This document shows positions 60,445-64,000 of a DNA stretch of 64,000 nucleotides, piece after piece. The position numbers and the translations under genes were made by a program. The stretch lies in contig JBCBGF010000003.1 of assembly GCA_038526915.1 (NCBI GenBank), positions 248,001 to 312,000 of the forward strand, read 5' to 3'. Each line of letters starts with the position of its first letter. The stretch's first letter is position 1. The notes beneath the pieces were generated by a model that worked only from the letters and a program-made list of their open reading frames with translations, was not told the origin of the DNA and did no database searches. Origin of the DNA: JBCBGF01 sp038526915. Lineage in GTDB: Bacteria > Pseudomonadota > Alphaproteobacteria > Rhodobacterales > Rhodobacteraceae.

Positions 60445-61247
60445 TGAACGTGCAAACCGCCCCCGCCAAAACCAAGGTGCTGCCCGACGCCCAGACCGTG
60501 ACCGCGGTCACGCATTGGACCGCTACACTCTTTTCGTTTCGCGTGACCCGGCCACAAGCCCTGCGGTTCCGCTCGGGCGAATTTGTGATGATCGGCCTCC
60601 TCAAAGACGACGGAAAGCCCCTTCTGCGCGCCTATTCCATCGCCTCGCCCGCGTGGGATGACGAGTTGGAGTTTTATTCCATCAAGGTGCCGGACGGGCC
60701 TCTGACATCGCGCCTGCAAAAGATCGCACCAGGCGATGAAATCATCCTACGGCCCAAACCGGTGGGCACGCTCGTCTTGGATGCGCTTCTGCCCGGCAAA
60801 CGGCTTTGGATGATTGCGACCGGGACAGGGATCGCGCCCTTCGCCTCGCTCTTGCGCGACCCAGAGACTTGGGAAAGCTATGACGAGGTGATCGTTGCCC
60901 ATACCTGCCGGACCCGGGCCGAACTGGCCTATGGGGCCGACATCGTGGGCGCCTTGCCAAACGATCCGCTGATTGGTGAGCTTGTGGGCGACAAACTGCG
61001 CTACTATCCCACCACAACGCGCGAACCCTCGGACATCCAAGGCCGCATCAGCGATCACATTCGCAACGGGCGCGTTTTCGACACGTTGGGCATGACCCCT
61101 TGGAAACCTGAGGATGATCGCGTGATGATCTGCGGCAACCTCGCGCTGAACAAAGACATCATGGCCCTGTGCGAGGGGCACGGTTTGCAAGAGGGCGCAA
61201 ACTCCGACCCGAAGCATTTCGTGGTCGAGAAAGCCTTCATTGACTAA
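60444..61247 (+). CDS. fpr: Ferredoxin--NADP+ reductase
   Basis: A 267-residue flavoenzyme of the bacterial Fpr class. The FAD motif RAYSIASPAWDDELEFYS and the NADP-side IATGTGIAPFASLLRDPETW are canonical, and the C-terminus VEKAFID matches the subclass with a few residues after the final aromatic. It moves electrons between NADPH and FdxA, encoded just upstream with overlapping codons. Facing the flavoprotein/ferredoxin operon across one promoter region, it is the probable electron entry point for that enzyme (inference). Confidence 0.93.
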   Translation: MNVQTAPAKTKVLPDAQTVTAVTHWTATLFSFRVTRPQALRFRSGEFVMIGLLKDDGKPLLRAYSIASPAWDDELEFYSIKVPDGPLTSRLQKIAPGDEIILRPKPVGTLVLDALLPGKRLWMIATGTGIAPFASLLRDPETWESYDEVIVAHTCRTRAELAYGADIVGALPNDPLIGELVGDKLRYYPTTTREPSDIQGRISDHIRNGRVFDTLGMTPWKPEDDRVMICGNLALNKDIMALCEGHGLQEGANSDPKHFVVEKAFID

Positions 61248-61941
61248 GCCAAGCCTCTGACAACACGTCGATATCGGTCGATCCGTACACAACGCTGTCC
61301 GGCGTTAGAAACGCAGGCGTCCCAAGCACTTCCAAGGCGATGGCCGCATCGCGATTATAGGTGATCCGGTCTGTCACGGCGTCGCTGTCCATCGCCTCGA
61401 CAAGCGTATCAAAGTCAAGCGACAAGTCCTCCGCAATGCGTTGGAAACCAGCGACATTCAAAGGCCCCCGTGTCTCCCACAGCATGTCGTGCACGGCGCG
61501 GTGCGCCTCATCTCCATAGGTCATCTGTGCGGCCAGCGCGAACCGGGCTGCCCGCTCCGACGCAGGCGTAAGAATGGGCAAATGCCGCATCTCTATCCGC
61601 ACCTCGGGGTGTTCTGTCACAAAGTCCACCAAATCCGGATGGATCGCTTTGCACGGCGCGCATTTGTAATCGAAGAACTCGACAACACGCAGCGGCGCGT
61701 CGTCCACCCCTTCGCCCAACCGCGCGGGTTCCGTGAAAAGCTCGGGGAAGGCGGCGAGACGCGCGGTAACTTGCGCGCGGGCTTCGCGTTCCGACAAGAT
61801 CTCCAGCGCTTCCAAAATGATCTCAGGGTTGTTGAGGATATAGGCGCGGACCCGGTCTTCGAACGTCGCGTCCTCGGCCTGCGCCGCGGCAAACGCCCCA
61901 AACGAAAACGTCACGGCGGCGAAGAGCGTCCCTCTGTGCAT
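61237..61941 (-). CDS. DsbA-family periplasmic thiol oxidoreductase (Com1/ScsC-like)
   Basis: A 234-residue protein with signal peptide MHRGTLFAAVTFSFGAFAAA. The thioredoxin fold has an active site CAPC in FFDYKCAPCKAIHP and the cis-proline segment VLGTPAFLTPD. An N-terminal helix (FEDRVRAYILNNPEIILEAL) before the fold is typical of Com1/ScsC/BdbD-like forms, which can form multimers. The start is the ATG at 61941 that begins the signal peptide. It overlaps the 3' end of fpr by 11 bases (convergent). Confidence 0.9.
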   Translation of the reverse strand: MHRGTLFAAVTFSFGAFAAAQAEDATFEDRVRAYILNNPEIILEALEILSEREARAQVTARLAAFPELFTEPARLGEGVDDAPLRVVEFFDYKCAPCKAIHPDLVDFVTEHPEVRIEMRHLPILTPASERAARFALAAQMTYGDEAHRAVHDMLWETRGPLNVAGFQRIAEDLSLDFDTLVEAMDSDAVTDRITYNRDAAIALEVLGTPAFLTPDSVVYGSTDIDVLSEAWLSQ

Positions 61942-62281
61942 GGACAAGACTTGGCAGAGCACGCCACACCGCGGCAACCAAGAAGGTAACGGAGAGCGCG
62001 TTGCCAAGGGCCCCGGGCCCCGCATGCCCTCAGATTCGCCAGATGCGCTGGAAAGTTTGTCAGTTTTTGTCTCACAGGGGAGTTGGCATCCGGTGACCCG
62101 CCTTGGTGCCTACCAAGTGACCAACGCCGCCCCGACCGGCCCATCTCACCAGCGCAAGCACCGCACGGCACCGTCCTAACCGATAGGTCCGGGGCGCACC
62201 CCATCCCCTCGTGACGGACCGGACGATCCGCGGCCCACGCCGCATTACCTCGCCCGAAGACACATCCACACGAGGTTACTT
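61942..62281. other. 340-base intergenic region between divergent DsbA-like and MipA/OmpV genes
   Basis: Contains a perfect 6-bp hairpin CTTGGT-GCCT-ACCAAG at 62102-62117, which could be a regulator site or RNA structure. A GC-rich inverted run GGGCCCCGGGCCC occurs near 62010. The ribosome-binding site for the right-hand gene is GAGG at about 62272. Open frames here lack starts or familiar sequence. Confidence 0.5.
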
Positions 62282-63025
62282 ATGCACTCTCACGCCTACG
62301 CTCTCCCCATCACCGTTGCCCTCTTCAGCGCGGCGGCCCCAGCAACCGTATGGGCAGAAGGGCAGTTCACAATCGGCCTGGGCGCCGCGAACAGCTCGGC
62401 CTTCTATGTGGGCGAGGGGAGAACATCGGGGATCTTCCCGTTCCTCTCTTACGAGAACGGCCCGTTCCAAATCGGGTTTGACGGGATCCGCTACGGCTTT
62501 GACACCACGGACAACGTCACCCTCTCCGTAGGCTTAGCACCGCGTGGCAGACCGGACTTCCCCGACACAGCCCTGTTTCGCGGGCTCGACCGTGACGACA
62601 CGGCCGAGGCGTTGGTCGCCCTCGAATACCGCCTCAGTCCGGGCACGGGGCTCGCGCTGTCGGCCCAAACCGACATTCTGGGGGAACATGACGGGACAGA
62701 GGTTTCCGCCGCATTCGTGGCAGGCCATCCGCTCGGCCCGGTCATGCTTGAGATGCAAACGGGGTTCACGTGGCGCAGCGCGGGTCTCAACGACTATCTC
62801 GTTGGCGTCAGCGCGGCAGAGGCGACGGCGCAACGCGCAGCCTACGCGCCCGGCGCGACAACCTCCCCCTTCGTCAGCGTCAGCGCGACCTATCCGATGA
62901 GCGACACCATGGCCCTCATCGGCAATCTCTCGTTCGCGCATCTGGGCGACGCCTACCGCGACAGCCCCCTCGTCGGGCGCCGGTCCACGACGTCGGCAAG
63001 CTTCGGCGTCGTGGTGTCGTTTTAG
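62282..63025 (+). CDS. MipA/OmpV family outer membrane protein
   Basis: A 247-residue outer-membrane beta barrel with signal peptide ending at TVWAEGQF. GLGAANSSAFYVGEGRTSGI followed by FPFLSYENGPFQIGFDGIRY is the diagnostic opening of MipA/OmpV proteins. The barrel ends GVVVSF with a terminal phenylalanine, as expected for BAM substrates. E. coli MipA scaffolds peptidoglycan enzymes; many relatives respond to antibiotics or osmolarity. The precise role here is unknown. Confidence 0.87.
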   Translation: MHSHAYALPITVALFSAAAPATVWAEGQFTIGLGAANSSAFYVGEGRTSGIFPFLSYENGPFQIGFDGIRYGFDTTDNVTLSVGLAPRGRPDFPDTALFRGLDRDDTAEALVALEYRLSPGTGLALSAQTDILGEHDGTEVSAAFVAGHPLGPVMLEMQTGFTWRSAGLNDYLVGVSAAEATAQRAAYAPGATTSPFVSVSATYPMSDTMALIGNLSFAHLGDAYRDSPLVGRRSTTSASFGVVVSF

Positions 63026-63395
63026 GGTCCCGACCCGAGGCCACCCCGCGCGTCCGGCTGTTCAGGAACGGACACCGCGCCGTCCCATCCAGACGCATGC
63101 CGGCCCGGGCACCGTTAGATCAGGCTTTGAGACAACCGACACATATCGAGACAGGACATGTCGAACCTAAAACTCGCGACCCTGATGATCTGCGTGGTCA
63201 TCGGGCATGCGCATGACTCCAAAAGCAGCCCTAGCGGCGCGTGCGTTACCAGCACGCACGCTGCGGTCGGGATCCACGGCGGCCAGATATGGCCGTTCCA
63301 TCGGAACGCGCGGCGCACCCACAAGGCCGATATGGCCGTAGGCGATTCAGGCCTCGCGCCACTCACAACCCGTTAACGCGTTTCAGGAGAACGAC
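63026..63395. other. 370-base intergenic stretch with hairpins; a 72-codon frame not supported
   Basis: Two perfect hairpins are present: GCGTGCG/CGCACGC at 63239-63261 and CGTTCC-ATC-GGAACG at 63294-63308. GATATGGCCG occurs twice (around 63287 and 63332) as a direct repeat. An open frame at 63158-63376 begins MSNLKLATLMICVVIG but lacks a good ribosome-binding site, loses hydrophobic or domain character, and overlaps both hairpins. I read the region as untranslated, perhaps a leader of the lipoprotein gene. Confidence 0.45.
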
Positions 63396-64000
63396 ATGAG
63401 ACAGATTGCAACACTCGGTCTGCTGGTCTGCGCAAGCGCGCTTGCCTTGGCAGGGTGCACGACCTCCTCCACCAGCCGCTCTGGCGGGGGCGGCGGGCCG
63501 ATCCCGGCTGGTGCCTCCACAGACAGCAGGATCGTGGTGCTGGGCGCCAACGCGACAGTGCCCGACGTGGGCATCGACAAAAACAACTCCACCACCGTCA
63601 CATCCCAGACCACCCTCGGCGTCTTTGCCTATCAGATCGGCCCCGTCGCAGGGCAGAACGCCTATCTCGGGGTCGCCGGGGTCGCCCCCAGCGCACTGGT
63701 TGGAGGCGCACCCACCACGGCCAGCGCGACCTATCGCGGGACCTACAGCCTGAGCTACGCCGACCGGACCGAGTTCAATGGGCCGGTCTCAGGCAACATC
63801 ACCCTCAACGCCGATTTCGCCAACCAAAGGCTGACGGGCCAGTCCGGCGATCTGAGTGTCGATGGCCGTCTGGCAGGACAAACCATCGGTGGCACCGCCA
63901 GCTATCGTGGCGTGGACGCCGACCTGAACGGCCGGATCGGCGACGTCGGGGCCATCGGCGCCTTCGCCGGTGATACCAATGACGCGGTCCTCGTCGGGGG
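63396..64000 (+). CDS. TbpB/factor-H-binding-protein-like lipoprotein (3' truncated by window)
   Basis: The frame is open to the window edge (201 codons). A lipoprotein signal MRQIATLGLLVCASALALAG precedes the acylated Cys21, followed by a serine/glycine linker. The C-terminal part has YRGTYSLSYADRTEFNGPVS, NITLNADFANQRLTGQSG and GDVGAIGAFAGDTNDAVLVG. This is the strand pattern of the eight-stranded barrel found in transferrin-binding protein B and factor H-binding proteins, whose last strand has a GxF-x-G-x(5)-GG form. Only a few residues are probably missing. AGGAG seven bases before the ATG supports the start. No Slam exporter gene is visible. Confidence 0.8.
   Translation, partial: MRQIATLGLLVCASALALAGCTTSSTSRSGGGGGPIPAGASTDSRIVVLGANATVPDVGIDKNNSTTVTSQTTLGVFAYQIGPVAGQNAYLGVAGVAPSALVGGAPTTASATYRGTYSLSYADRTEFNGPVSGNITLNADFANQRLTGQSGDLSVDGRLAGQTIGGTASYRGVDADLNGRIGDVGAIGAFAGDTNDAVLVG

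Noticed and set aside
63158..63376. 72-codon frame beginning MSNLKLATLMICVVIG
   Set aside because: Weak ribosome-binding site, no family resemblance, and it overlaps two perfect hairpins; treated as leader DNA.

Overview
The window is a high-GC, gene-dense chromosomal segment of an alphaproteobacterium, most likely a Rhodobacteraceae (Roseobacter-group) species. Pointers are a GapR/DUF2312 nucleoid protein, TRAP-TAXI uptake, a rhizobial-type rhamnose locus, many TGATG/ATGA/GTGA gene overlaps, and a double GC-rich hairpin followed by GGGATATTTT at 2337-2367. One tRNA (Thr, TGT) is present. I see no insertion sequence, prophage, integrase or CRISPR array. The first gene is cut at its 5' end and the last at its 3' end.

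Layout. 1-6 kb: the tail of a fatty-acid oxidation multienzyme, NTF2/SnoaL-fold proteins, GapR, tRNA-Thr and a carboxymuconolactone decarboxylase homologue. 4.8-15.5 kb: a complete L-rhamnose locus, with regulator, ABC importer, mutarotase and kinase on the minus strand and bifunctional aldolase/dehydrogenase plus isomerase on the plus strand. The two arms diverge from a 71-bp nested palindrome. 15.5-18 kb: FAD oxidoreductase and EamA exporter. 18.2-22.6 kb: a coupled operon joining a LolD/FtsX-type ABC pair to a DUF4198 protein, a small CbiL-like secreted protein and a ZnuA-like metal-binding protein. 22.7-28 kb: PxpB/PxpC, iron alcohol dehydrogenase, a probable iota-class carbonic anhydrase, GNAT and aldo/keto reductase. 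28-34.5 kb: TAXI-TRAP importer, universal stress protein, class-III aminotransferase and BKACE enzyme, readable as an import-and-degrade module for an amino compound. 34.6-37.7 kb: HAD hydrolase, a lone PhnM, and GST divergent from HxlR.

37.7-50.1 kb is a cell-surface locus: a short Omp85 protein diverges from a TolC-like lipoprotein gene that is followed by a 3005-residue DUF11-repeat protein carrying an N-terminal LEDRIVLDA (LEPR-XLL-like) motif.

50.2-61.9 kb is the most unusual part. One eight-gene minus-strand operon links an NMT1/TauA-like ABC importer to a SCO protein, a PCu(A)C copper chaperone, a dihaem cytochrome c and a Crp-type regulator. The importer's binding protein seems to carry a NosL-like C-terminal domain, and an unrecognised membrane protein sits between permease and ATPase. 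From the permease on, every gene junction overlaps. Beside it is a second operon (DUF971, AprA/FrdA-like flavoprotein, 8Fe-8S ferredoxin, HEAT-repeat protein), diverging from FdxA ferredoxin and ferredoxin-NADP reductase. Together they look like an uptake, electron-transfer and copper-handling system whose substrate I cannot name. The window ends with a DsbA-like thioredoxin, a MipA/OmpV protein and a TbpB/fHbp-like lipoprotein.
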